Of a DNA stretch of 64,000 nt, positions 47,370 through 56,957 are shown in pieces. A model generated the notes under the pieces. The model ran no database searches and was not told the origin of the DNA. It was given only the letters and a program-made list of their open reading frames with translations. The translations under genes and the position numbers were made by a program. The DNA comes from Linanthus parryae (lineage: Eukaryota > Streptophyta > Magnoliopsida > Ericales > Polemoniaceae). Numbering within the stretch: position 1 is the stretch's first letter; each line of letters starts with the position of its first letter. The stretch covers positions 2,102,908 through 2,166,907 of the forward strand of contig JALGPY010000033.1 in the NCBI GenBank assembly GCA_023055425.1. The letters run 5' to 3'.

Positions 47370-49166
47370 TCATAAAGTGCGATTCCTCCTCTCGGATACA
47401 CCATTCCATTGTGGTGTTCCGGGTGGAGTGAGCTGGGATACTATCCCACACTCTCTAAGATACTCATCAAACTCTTGGCTTAAGTATTCTCCTCCACGAT
47501 CCGATCGTAGGGCTTTAATACTCTTCCCAAGTTGCTTCTCTACTTCACTCTTGAATTCTTTGAACAATTCAAAGGATTCGGATTTGGCCTTCATAAGGTA
47601 TACAAATCCATATCTACTGAAATCATCAGTAAATGTGATGAAGTAGGTATAACCACCTCTGGCAGGCGTGGGGAATGGTCCGCATACATCAGTATGTATG
47701 AGTGCCAACAACTCACTAGTCCGCTCGCCTTTCTTATTGAAAGGGGACTTTGTCATTTTTCCTAATAAACAAGATTCACATGTCTCATATGATTCCAAAT
47801 CAAATGAGTCTAGAAGTCCATCCTTATGGAGTCTAGATATGCGTTTCTCATTTATATGTCCTAAACGACAGTGCCATAGATATGTAGGATTTAAATCATT
47901 AGTTTTAATCCTTTTAGTATTTATGTTATAGATTGGATTATTTAGATCAAGGATATACAATCCATTAGACAAATGCGCACTACAATAGTGCATACTATCA
48001 AAATAAATGGAGCAACACTTGTCCTTTATTGAAATAGAAAAACCTTTCTCGTCCAAACAAGAAACGGAAATAATGTTTCTGCTCATAGCAGGCACATAAA
48101 AGCAATTGTCTAATTCTAAAATAAGTCCAGAAGGCAAAGATAGCTCATAAACGCCTACAGCTAATGCAGCAACCTTTGCTCCATTCCCGACGCGCAAGTC
48201 TATCTCCCCTTTTCGCAATCTTCTACTTCTTTTCAAATCCTGCACATTACGACAAATGTGAGAACCACATCCGGTATCCAATACCCAGGATGATGAAATA
48301 GAAAGATTGACGTCTATAACATAAATACCTGGTGGTGGTGGAATCACTATTCCAAGCTTCTTATCCTCCAGATATTTGGGGCAATTCCTCCTCCAGTGAC
48401 TCGGCTGGCTGCAGTAGTGAAATTCACCTTTAGCCACACCTCCACTAGGCTTTAGGGCATCCTTGGATTTTGCAACTTTCTTGCGTTTTCCTTTTGAAGT
48501 AGATGCAACTGACTTGCCCTTCTTCTTGTGTACCATCATTATGGCCTTGCCCTTGCCTTTATTGATGCTTTGCTCAGCTGTCTTTAGCATGTTCAATAAG
48601 TCTGGCAAAGACTTGTTGATCTCGTTCATATTATAGCTCATAATGAACTGATTATAACTGTCAGGCAACGATTGCAAGACGAGATCAGTCGCCAAGTCCT
48701 GGCCGAGTGGGAACCCCAGTCTCTCAAGGTTCTCTATGTACCCGATCATTCGGAGTACATGAGGGCCTACTGGATTCCCCTCTGCAAGACTACTTTTGAA
48801 CAATGCTTTAGACACCTCGTAACGCTCATGCCTTGCCTGTTCCTGAAACAATTGTTTCAAGTGTCTGATCATATCATAGGCTTCCATGTTCTCGTGTTGC
48901 TTATGAAGCTCACTAGTCATGGTACAAAGCATGAGGCAAGTCACGTCATTAGAATCATCAACATGCTTCTGACGTGCCCTTACTGCCGCTAGTAGAGACT
49001 CATCTTGTGGTGGGTCTGGAATTGGAGTGTCCAAGACGTACAGCTTCTTTTCTTGCTTGAGGACAATCCTCAAGTTTCTGTACCAGTCAAGGAAATTTGT
49101 TCCAGACAATTTATCCTTCTCAAGGACAGATCGTAGGGATGAACTCGATGCGTTGTTGTTTGCCAT
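47370..49166 (-). CDS. Angela #2 gag-protease-integrase (open, ends at a premature stop)
   Basis: 599 codons from ATG 49,166, chosen because CAAATGGCAAAC precedes the conserved gag start and copies #1 and #3 show a mutated ATG at the same place; a further 22 codons upstream are open but lie in the leader. Gag spans residues about 1-260 (WYRNLRIVLKQEKKLYVLD, LKQLFQEQARHERYEVSKAL). The zinc knuckle reads FHYCSQPSHWRRNC, so the first Cys is Phe. The protease has VLDTGCGSHICR. Integrase has HCRLGHINEKR...CESCLLGK (His/Cys zinc site), HTDVCGPF, LRSDRGGEYLS and NGVSERRNRTL (D, D, E). A TGA at 47,370-47,372 sits where other copies have Leu, so the protein ends at the end of the integrase core. Confidence 0.9.
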   Translation of the reverse strand: MANNNASSSSLRSVLEKDKLSGTNFLDWYRNLRIVLKQEKKLYVLDTPIPDPPQDESLLAAVRARQKHVDDSNDVTCLMLCTMTSELHKQHENMEAYDMIRHLKQLFQEQARHERYEVSKALFKSSLAEGNPVGPHVLRMIGYIENLERLGFPLGQDLATDLVLQSLPDSYNQFIMSYNMNEINKSLPDLLNMLKTAEQSINKGKGKAIMMVHKKKGKSVASTSKGKRKKVAKSKDALKPSGGVAKGEFHYCSQPSHWRRNCPKYLEDKKLGIVIPPPPGIYVIDVNLSISSSWVLDTGCGSHICRNVQDLKRSRRLRKGEIDLRVGNGAKVAALAVGVYELSLPSGLILELDNCFYVPAMSRNIISVSCLDEKGFSISIKDKCCSIYFDSMHYCSAHLSNGLYILDLNNPIYNINTKRIKTNDLNPTYLWHCRLGHINEKRISRLHKDGLLDSFDLESYETCESCLLGKMTKSPFNKKGERTSELLALIHTDVCGPFPTPARGGYTYFITFTDDFSRYGFVYLMKAKSESFELFKEFKSEVEKQLGKSIKALRSDRGGEYLSQEFDEYLRECGIVSQLTPPGTPQWNGVSERRNRTL

Positions 49167-50766
49167 TTGGAATTCTACAAAACGAGAAATATGCAATTTT
49201 AGTATTTTGAACAATTTGACTATATTTAACAATGGCTAGATCATCAAATATAGCTCCCACTATTTTTCTCGGTTTAATAGCCCTCACCATTAAAGCGGAA
49301 AATATCTTTATACTTTCTAGTGGGTCCAAGATCCTTATTTCACTTCTTCTTGAGCTTGCTTTGGCAAGTCACCCAAGAATTGGTTATTTAGGTAGGAACC
49401 ATTCCAATTGCATCACATGCAACTCTTGGTCCAATTAGGTGAATAAATTCCTTTTATTCTTTATCCAATTGGATAACTCCTAATTGTCATGCCTATAAGC
49501 TCATCAATCCTATTGAATCTTGCCTAGTTGCGTCCAACCTCTTGCTTTCAACATACACGCATTACTAGCTTGCGTCGTCCGCAACACATCATGAAAAATT
49601 AAAATCGCCTTGCTTTGGCAAGCCCGAATTTAATAGGCCATGATCATGAAGGGTGTTTTGGCAAGAGAAGGCAAAACGCAATATTTAATTGAGGGATTTC
49701 TTTTAATTTGTTTGGTTGATCTTTATCAAAATGGTCTACTTATTTGGATTGGGCTATCCACAATAAAAGACCAACCTCGTTTATTATTATCTTGTTATCG
49801 TTTTGCTTGTAGCGCCATACACACAAAATAAATAACAAGGCATGAATAATAAACATCCACAAAAAAATAAAAAAACGTGGCATGGATATGGCCTCTAGAC
49901 TAATGATATTATCAAGCCAATGATAATATCTAATTGCCCTAAAGTGCCGAGCTCATCTCCATGTGCTCCACCATAGCTGCGCGTCTAGGGATGTCTTTTT
50001 GGCTCCTTTGGTTCTCCAGTCTTCTTCTCCATGCTCTTGGCTATCATCTAAATATTTCTAATTCTAGCCTAACATCTAGAATAAATAAATAATAAAAGCC
50101 TCACATGTCGAGGAGAAAAAGAACGACTCGCAGGCCGTAAAACTTAATTAATTATTACATTAATTTGATCAGCTCGTAGGCCGTAAACCAAACCACAAAA
50201 CAATAAACATCCACAATCCTAGGCCATATCCATCCACCATGCAATGAAGCACATAATTCAGTTAAAACCAATTTTTAACGCGCTTGTTTAATTTTAATGA
50301 AGTTGGGTAACTAGGGTTTCACAACGGTCCAAAGGGTCCAAGCCAACAAGTGGCCCGAACCCTAGGACCGCCGCACGCCTAAGGGGGCCGCGGCCTTGCT
50401 TGGCGCGCAAGGGAGGGGCGGGCGGCTAGGGTTTCGGCCCTAGTCCCCTTCCTCCTTCCTTGTTGCCCAAGCAAGGTTGTTTCCTTATGGAATTATTTCC
50501 ATAATTTTGTTTCCATAATTGAAAACCCCTTTTCAATTATGTGCCCATGAACCCTAATTTTTTTTCAAGAACCCAATTATTCACATCCTATGTGATTAAA
50601 CTCACCAATTCTAACATCCAATGTTAAATTGGGTCTTGTTTGATTGAATCAAATTCAATATTGCATCTACTATGCCAATTTTTCAGTTTTCGCGTAATAA
50701 ACAATAATACGGTGTATGAACTGAAATCGTAAACACATAATATCATGTTATGCTCTACGACCTGTG
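49167..50766 (-). other. Angela #2 untranslated leader
   Basis: 1.6 kb, with no genuine frame. It carries the paired motif CTCGCAGGCCGTAAA (50,108-50,122) and AGCTCGTAGGCCGTAAA (50,172-50,188) around an ATTAATTATTACATTAATT spacer. Confidence 0.75.
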
Positions 50767-50778
50767 GCTCTGATACCA
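50767..50778 (-). promoter_or_regulatory. Primer binding site, Angela #2
   Basis: TGGTATCAGAGC on the minus strand, perfect, one base from the LTR. Confidence 0.94.
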
Positions 50779-50779
50779 C

Positions 50780-52222
50780 TGTTGGGTTTTGACGTAGGTA
50801 ACGCAGCGGAATAACAAAAAATTAATCCTACTCAAAGCCCACCAAGGATCACAGGAAGAGACATCATAACATGATTAAGGACATAGAAGATGTGTACCTT
50901 TTTGATTTGTGAGATCACACGAAGAATGATGTCCTCGTCTCTACGGTTGATCCACGTCTAGAGGTGAGATCTAGATTCTTCCTTCAATCAAGTGCTAGCT
51001 CGAACCTTGGAGGAAGAGGGATGAAGATCAAAGCAACAAATCACCAAAAGCACAAGAGAGGGGCGGCCTCTCTTTGCCGTCGGGTAGGGGGCGGACGGGT
51101 GGCTAGGGTTTCGGCCCTAGCACCTTGTCTTGCTCTCTCTTTTGCTCTCTCCCACTCTTTGTGTGTTATGTCTAATAATAACTCATATGTGGGAAGGAAG
51201 CTAGAGCCTCCTTTATATACTCCAACAACTCCTTGTTGTTTCCATAAAAGAGTTTTCTTGTTCTAGTAGGACTAGAACTATTCCCTTCCTTGCAAATTAG
51301 TCCTACTAAGTTTGCAAGGTGTTGCACAATGATCCTTCTATTAATTAATCCATATTAATTAATCCCAAATCTAGCTCTACTCTATTTGACGTGTGACCCC
51401 ATAGGTTTCTATATGGTTGGTAGTAACTATTACTAACATGGAGCGGTGTCTAGCAACACATCCATGCAACCCAACCAATAGAAATAGTCAGTGATCCCGA
51501 CAAACCTTTGTGCCCAATATGTCATATTGCATTATCCCTTTGTCACCATATCCGGATTGGACACGAGACATAAATAGTCACACTCGTATATCCAATCCAT
51601 AGTTCCTCGATCCTGGGAATATGCTTATACTTGCAGATAACATTAATATCTCTATATTAATTTATCTGAGTCTGGCCAGACATTCAATAAGCCTCATCCC
51701 TCGAGTGGCCCGTGGATATTTACCCCCATTATGTGGGAGGGACAAATCCTATCTACATCACTACGATCTCTAAGCTTGCTTCCTATTACGCCCGATAGCC
51801 ACCTTTATGATTACCCAGTTACGGTGTAACGTTTGATAACATCAAAGCGCAATATTTCACAACTAGAGTATCTAGTGACTTCAAGTCCAAGGATTGAAAT
51901 AATATTAGCACTACGAAAAGCGATTGTGACTTCACATAATCTAATGTATCCTTTTCGTCGTGGGTCAATCCAGTATGCCATTACTCCTAATGCATACTCA
52001 TGTGTTAGATCGTGATATCCTCATATCAATCCAACCCCATACTAGTCTACAGATGATTGTCCCATTAATCATTATAATTGACTAGGGATATTTAAGATAA
52101 ATAACACAATTTATCTAAGGACTTCATTATATTAAATATCGCCATAAATAATAAATGAATATTCTAGCCAAAACATTGTTCATACTAAATCTACGATTGC
52201 CTCTAGGGCATCTATTCCAACA
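50780..52222 (-). repeat. Angela #2 5' LTR (promoter LTR)
   Basis: 1,443 bp. TATATAAA at 51,212-51,219 (minus strand) is the likely core promoter. Its differences from the 3' LTR are scattered substitutions without indels. Confidence 0.95.
51212..51219 (-). promoter_or_regulatory. TATA box, Angela #2 5' LTR
   Basis: GGAGTATATAAAGGAGGC on the minus strand. The same TATATAAA is present in copies #3 and #4. Confidence 0.8.
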
Positions 52223-52227
52223 ACAAG
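52223..52227. repeat. Target-site duplication of Angela #2, right (ACAAG)
   Basis: Exact copy of 43,770-43,774. Confidence 0.93.
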
Positions 52228-53688
52228 GGCCCTGGCGGAATACTTATGCGATGCGTCTCCGAGCAAGAGGGACAACTGCTGTTAGAAAAGATTCACCAAC
52301 ATGCTTGCGGGGAAAGTGAGGTGTCAATCTATCGAAAAGCCCAGAGGTATGGCATTCATTGGTCGAACATGTCAACGGCCGCAGCATTGATACAAGGAAA
52401 GTGCGAGAGTTGTGCACTGATCAAGGACTCTATACTCATTGCTCTGACCGACGATGATGCGGATTGGAGGAAACCACTCTTTGATTTTCTCACCCAGGGT
52501 ACTGTACCCGATTCGAGAAAAGAAGCCGAGAAACTAAAGAGGAAAGCAGCCCGATATGTGGTGCAAGAAAATCTGCTTTGGCAAAAGGGCCACGAAGGTA
52601 ACTTGCTACGATGTCTAGACAGCAGGGAAGCACAAGAGGTGATGGACCTTTCTCATCAGGTGGAGCATCAGGGAGGTGCGAAATTATGCAGACAACTCCT
52701 GTCAATTGGATATTTCTGGCCCACTATGGAGGCTGATTGCTGCACCAAAGTAAGACGCTGCCAGGAGTGTCAATTCAAGGGTGATCTAGTGCACGCCCCT
52801 GCCGTAGGTCTACATGCATTGGGAACACCATGGCCGTTTCACACATGGGCTCTGGATTTCATCGGTCCCATTCGACCGACCTCGCACGAGAATCACTTCA
52901 TTCTCACCGCGACCGAGTTGTTTACCAAGTGGGTAGAAGCGATACCACTGAAGACAGCAAATGCGCTAGCTGTGGTCCATTTCATCCAAGAAAGCATCAT
53001 ATGCAGGTTCGGAATTCCCAACTCCATCCTTTCGGATAATGGCACTCCTTTTTTCAATCGCCAGGTGGCTGCAAAGCTAGCAGAATATAACATCAGGCAA
53101 AAATGCTCCACTCCATACTACCCGAAGGGGAATGGGCAAGCAGAAGCAACCAACAAGACGCTATTGAGAATTTTGAGCAAGATGGTCGCAGATGACCACA
53201 AGAAGTGGGCTGATTATTTGAGCATAGCCATGTGGGCTTATCGGACTTCTCCAAGGACACCCACAGGGGTCTCACCATTGGTTTTATGCTATGCAGATGA
53301 GGCTGTGGTACCTGCGGAAGTGAAGGTTAACTCTGCAAGATTGGCTTTCCATGCATTGTATGACAATCAACGCGACCATAACTTAGTCCTGCTAGAAAAA
53401 AAGCGGGAGCAAGCTAAAAGGACTAACAAACGATACCAAGAAAGGATCGCTCGCGCGTACAACAAAACAGTCCAACGTCAAGATTTCGCAGTTGGAGATT
53501 TGGTCTTGCGCGCGTCTGACCATTGCATGCGAGAGGCAGCTCACCCGAAATTCGCAGCCAATTGGGAGGGACCCTTTGAAGTCATAGAAGTCTTTGACAG
53601 TGGCTACTGCAGCATACGGAGGTTACATGGAACGACCTCAACCCCAAGCTCAGTCAACATGCGTTGGATTAAGAAGTATTATCCCTAA
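52223..53688 (+). pseudogene. Tat integrase (main part, open)
   Basis: About 487 codons open from the Angela junction to TAA 53,686-53,688. It contains the end of a first N-terminal module (LLLEKIHQHACG ... GKCESCALIKD), then a complete second module (DADWRKPLFDFLTQGTVP, LLWQKGHEGNLLRCLDSREA, QVEHQGGAKLCRQLLSIGYF, RRCQECQ), the catalytic core (TWALDFIGP, SILSDNGTPFF, NGQAEATNKTLLR: D, D, E all present), YRTSPRTPTGVSP, and a C-terminal domain ending NMRWIKKYYP. There is no chromodomain. This part alone is undamaged, but it is separated from its start by the 8.4-kb Angela insertion. Integrase inserts the DNA copy into the chromosome. Confidence 0.93.
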
Positions 53689-53757
53689 CTTCTCTCATTA
53701 TGTGCGTTATATTACAACGTTTGCTTTATGCTCTGTATTGCTATGATTCGCACATCT

Positions 53758-53838
53758 TCTCTCCCATATGAGAGAATTGTAATCTCATCTCTCCCATACA
53801 ATAGTTTTATAATAAAAAGACTTCTCCCAAATGAGAAG
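53758..53838. repeat. Hairpin cluster just after the Tat integrase stop
   Basis: TCTCTC-CCATAT-GAGAGA (53,758-53,775), an imperfect TCTCCCATACAATAG (about 53,790), and CTTCTC-CCAAAT-GAGAAG (53,821-53,838). Remnant A has TTCCTC-AAATAT-GAGGAA in the same place. Six-base stems are fully paired although their sequences differ, with similar 6-base loops. Confidence 0.8.
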
Positions 53839-53895
53839 AACTTTATGCTTTTAGCTGTCTTATTGCTCTGTTTATTTCATTATTATTGTTAGCGA

Positions 53896-54520
53896 AAGCC
53901 TATCCGCCGTGATAGCAACCCGCGCGAATACGATGTTAAGTGATCTTCTAAAAGCCTATCCGCCGTGATAGCAGCCTACGCAAATACGATCTTAAGTGAT
54001 CTTTTAAGCCTATCTGCCACGATAGCAGCTCATGCAAATACGATCTTAAGTGATCTTTTAAGCCTATCTGCTACGATATCAGCTCATGCGAATACGATCT
54101 TAACTGATATTTTAAGCCTATCTGCCACGATAGCAGCCCATGCGAATACGATCTTAAGTGATCTTTTAAGCCTATCTGCCACGATAGCAGCTCATGCAAA
54201 CATGATCTTAATTGATCTTTTAAGCCTATCTGCAACGATAGCAGCCTATGCGAGTATGATCTTAAATGATATTTCAAGCCTATCTGCCACGATAGCAGCA
54301 CTATACAAATGCGATCTTAAAATGATTCTTAAGTCTATTTGCTATGATAACAGCATTATGCAAAATGATCTTAAGTGATCTATAGAAGTCTATCCGCTGA
54401 GATAGCGCTCTTACTTGGGTTTAACCTTAAGTAAATCTCAAGCCTATTCGTCAAGGTAGCAAAGCTGCACAAGCACGATCTCGAGCGATCTAAAAACATA
54501 TATGCGAATTTATCCGGCAG
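53896..54520. repeat. 54-bp tandem hairpin array, Tat 3' region
   Basis: About 11 units with exact 54-bp spacing in the middle (starts at 53,896; 53,952; 54,006; 54,060; 54,114 and so on), each with AAGCCTATCTGCCACGATAG followed by CAGC and TGCGAATACGATCTTAAG-like sequence. Every unit has the CTATC...GATAG inverted repeat. Because 54 is divisible by three, a repeat-coded open frame spans 53,965-54,378; I regard it as a by-product. Confidence 0.9.
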
Positions 54521-55872
54521 ATAGAAAATCATAAGTGACAATGCAAGGTGTATACAGCACTACAGAAGGCGAAATTTGCCAATACGCATGCGAAATCGTA
54601 ATTTGTTGTAACAAGACAGCAAATCATAAAAAGCGATTTATCATTATGAGTCAAAACGGCTTACAATTTATCTGTCTAGATAACAGCTTACAAGCGAAAA
54701 ATCTCAAATCAAGCTAACTACGCAGCCAACATGGCTTACAATGCATCTAAAAAGTAACTTACAAGCAGAAGTTACACATCGCGGGAATCCTAACTGGAAA
54801 AGGATCGACCTAACGGTCATAGAAGAGGCTATGCGATACAAAGATCTGCGACCAAAGATCTGTAGCAAGTAGGGTGTTCATGCGAGAAGAACATCCCGCA
54901 GCCCGCCATGTCTACAAGACCTATGCGACGCTATGTTAAAGATCTCAGGATCTGACAAGGCCTCTGTCTGATCAAGATATGTGCCTGAGGAACCACCTGT
55001 TCCGGCGTATACGGCTGTGAAGGACAGGCACGCAGCAGCTCCAAAGGCCAGAGGCTCCTTGTCCACGGAGACGAGCACATTGGCTCGCCACCTCGAGTTC
55101 AAGAACGAGGAGGCAAGGAATTCTCCTCCGGGCATGCTGGAGGAGAATTCCGCCGTTCATTACGAGTCGGTAGCAAGGTCAGTACGGCGCTGCACCTCGC
55201 CGGGAGGCGGACGGAAACATGACCTGCAAGCATAATAGACGAAGAAAATTCTTGGAACAAACATGAGGTATTATCTGCCTCTTCTTTATGATAGTTATTA
55301 GATTAATAAGCCTTACGAAGCAGATCTTGGAAACTATTTCTATAGCACAAAGCACAAACTCAGGTTTCACAACTTGAAGCTGCCATGAATCAACGAAAAA
55401 CAAGTTTTGAAGCCAGCAGTCGTAAGGACTCACGGCAAACCACATTGTGGGATGAAGAACCCAAATAGCAAGAGGCAGGGTTTATATAGACCTTGTGGAG
55501 ACTCTTCAGTTACCAAGATGAGTCAGCGGAACTTGAAAAAAGGGTAAGGATCAATCACTTACGCCTTGAAAAGAGGTAACAATCAATTACGCTACAAAAG
55601 GCTACGACGATTCAGTTGCGTATCCTAATTAATGAAGGATGGTCATGATTCGGATGGACTTCCCAAGGAAAGCGTGCTTATCTAATGAGCAATTAGCGCG
55701 AAAATCAAGGTAGAATATTAATTGCTGACGTCATAAATTGATATGCACAGAGATATTTGAGCAAATCCTGAGAAGGGCAAAACAGGCATTCAAATTTCTT
55801 TTTTTTGAAAAAAAAGGGGGGGAAACCCTAGCAACATTACAGTAATGTTTCAGCTACTTATTTGCTACTTTT
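54521..55872. other. Tat 3' non-coding region
   Basis: No convincing sense gene. A minus-strand frame of 85 codons (54,878-55,135) is not conserved in remnant A. It contains the minus-strand TATA box at 55,481-55,488, with homologous flanking sequence in remnant A. Confidence 0.5.
55481..55488 (-). promoter_or_regulatory. Candidate minus-strand TATA box, Tat 3' region
   Basis: The minus strand reads GGTCTATATAAACCCTGCC. The location and downstream GTGAAACC phrase are shared with remnant A (5,359-5,366). It would direct antisense transcription towards the hairpin array. Inference from conservation. Confidence 0.45.
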
Positions 55873-56921
55873 TCAAAACAAGCCCTTGGTCAAGGAGTCA
55901 TTAGGAGTAAACTGACGGCTCAGATTTTCCACCTGCTCCACTTCTTGCTTCAATTGCTCGCATTTGGCGTTCATCTCATGAAAGAGCTTCACAGCCTCTT
56001 CAACCTTTTGTCTTTGCTGCTCTACCTTCTGCTTCTCAGCTGCGAGGTTTTGGTAGCCGCATTTCAAAGTCACGACCGCGCGAATCAGGGTGACTCTTTT
56101 GACAAGAAACCCAAAGCCCAGCTTGCCTTGAACTTTGGCGAGAAGGTTTTGGCACATGCCAAAAAGCAATTCCGCGCTCTGAGGAGAAATGGTCGCAGGT
56201 GTGGTCGCGAACAGTTGCTCCAAAATCCAGATGGCTTCAGTCAGAAATAGCCTTCTGTCGAAGGGCCCTATCTCCAGAGACCTCGCAAGTGATTGGGGGT
56301 AGGAGAGGAACATCCGAACTAGCCAGTCCACGTCAGCTTGCTTCAACCCTAAAGCAATGTCAAAGCCAAGTTAGACTATCGAACTCATAAACGAAAAATG
56401 CAAGATGCGAACAGCAAATCACGACATACCAGTTCCTTCAAGGATCTCGCGCAGAGAAGGAATGCGCATTGCCGGGGAAATTGAAGACTGTCCTCGCTCC
56501 ATTGCCCTTCTATCAGCTGGGAGCTCTAACTCCTCATAGTTGGGGGGAAGAGTATAAGCCGCACCAGGTGCGATTGCAGCCCCGATCTGCGAACCCCAAA
56601 AGTTCCACGCACGAAGAGGTGCCGCAGGATCAGTCATTGCCGGAGGCATGGCGACAGCAGAAGTTGCAGCTTGATGAGGGATACCTTCAGGTGCGATAGC
56701 ATCAGCAGCGTTCGTTCCTATTTCTTCAGCACCAGCATGGGCATCTTCCTCCATCAACACAGTGTCAGCCTCGACATCATCAGAAAGTTCGATGACGTTC
56801 TAGAGGGGCTCTCCTGCATATTCAGCAGCTGCGACGGGCTTCTCAGTATGAGAACTCGGCACCGGGACATAGGATGCAGAAGGTTGACTCATTTGCTCCA
56901 ACACGGCTTCATCAGCATTAC
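55873..56921 (-). pseudogene. Antisense ORF of the Tat element, spliced, one nonsense codon
   Basis: Antisense to the element. The upstream exon 56,921-56,430 is followed by an 81-nt intron (56,429-56,349) with donor CTG|GTATGTCG and acceptor TTGCTTTAG|GG, then exon 55,873-56,348 to the stop. Splicing joins LREILEGTG to LKQADVDWLVRMF in frame. The upstream exon is Ala/Pro/Glu-rich and begins after another acceptor-like TTTTGTATCGCAG (about 56,922); the start lies in deleted DNA. The last exon is helical and ends in a heptad-like coiled coil (KQKVEQQRQKVEEAVKLF then EQLKQEVEQVENL). A TAG at 56,800-56,802 breaks the frame. Extra antisense ORFs are known in Tat elements; their function is unknown. 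No enzymatic motif is seen. Confidence 0.6.
56349..56429 (-). other. Predicted intron in the antisense ORF
   Basis: 81 nt, T-rich on the minus strand, GTATGT at the start and TTTAG at the end. Both are good plant splice sites. The unspliced frame stops a few codons past the donor. Confidence 0.6.
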
Positions 56922-56957
56922 CTGCGATACAAAATACGATGGTGTGAGGTAACTTGT

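Larger units (their letters stand above)
43775..52222 (-). mobile_element. Angela-type copia retrotransposon #2 (young, nearly intact)
   Basis: 8,448 bp on the minus strand: 5' LTR 50,780-52,222, primer site 50,767-50,778, leader, gag-pol 49,166-45,232, polypurine tract, 3' LTR 43,775-45,217. Both LTRs are exactly 1,443 bp, and I count about 11-12 mismatches. A perfect ACAAG duplication flanks it. The coding region has one nonsense codon and one single-base deletion. It inserted into the Tat integrase gene. Confidence 0.95.
35908..56957 (+). mobile_element. Tat-lineage Ty3/gypsy retrotransposon (3' LTR missing)
   Basis: LTR 35,908-36,528, primer site, gag-protease, reverse transcriptase, gypsy RNase H, archaeal-type RNase H, integrase, hairpin arrays and an antisense ORF, spread over 21 kb because of two insertions (40,383-42,707 and 43,775-52,222). 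Removing them leaves about 10.3 kb. The paired RNase H domains, the long 3' region with tandem repeats and the antisense ORF are known features of the Tat lineage (Ogre/Retand relatives). No copy of the 5' LTR is found before 56,957, where an Angela reverse-transcriptase fragment begins, so the right end is deleted. The coding region has several stops and frameshifts; it is dead. Confidence 0.9.

Noticed and set aside
53965..54378. Open frame of 137 codons with an 18-residue repeat (SLSATIAAHANTILSD type)
   Set aside because: It is exactly the 54-bp tandem array read in one frame; 54 is a multiple of three, and the opposite strand is open too. The array in remnant A has other spacing and no frame.
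53896..54520. CRISPR-like array
   Set aside because: Units are contiguous repeats with degenerate, not unique, spacers, and the surroundings are a plant retrotransposon.
54878..55135. 85-codon minus-strand frame downstream of the antisense TATA box
   Set aside because: The frame in the matching part of remnant A encodes an unrelated peptide, so there is no sign of protein conservation.
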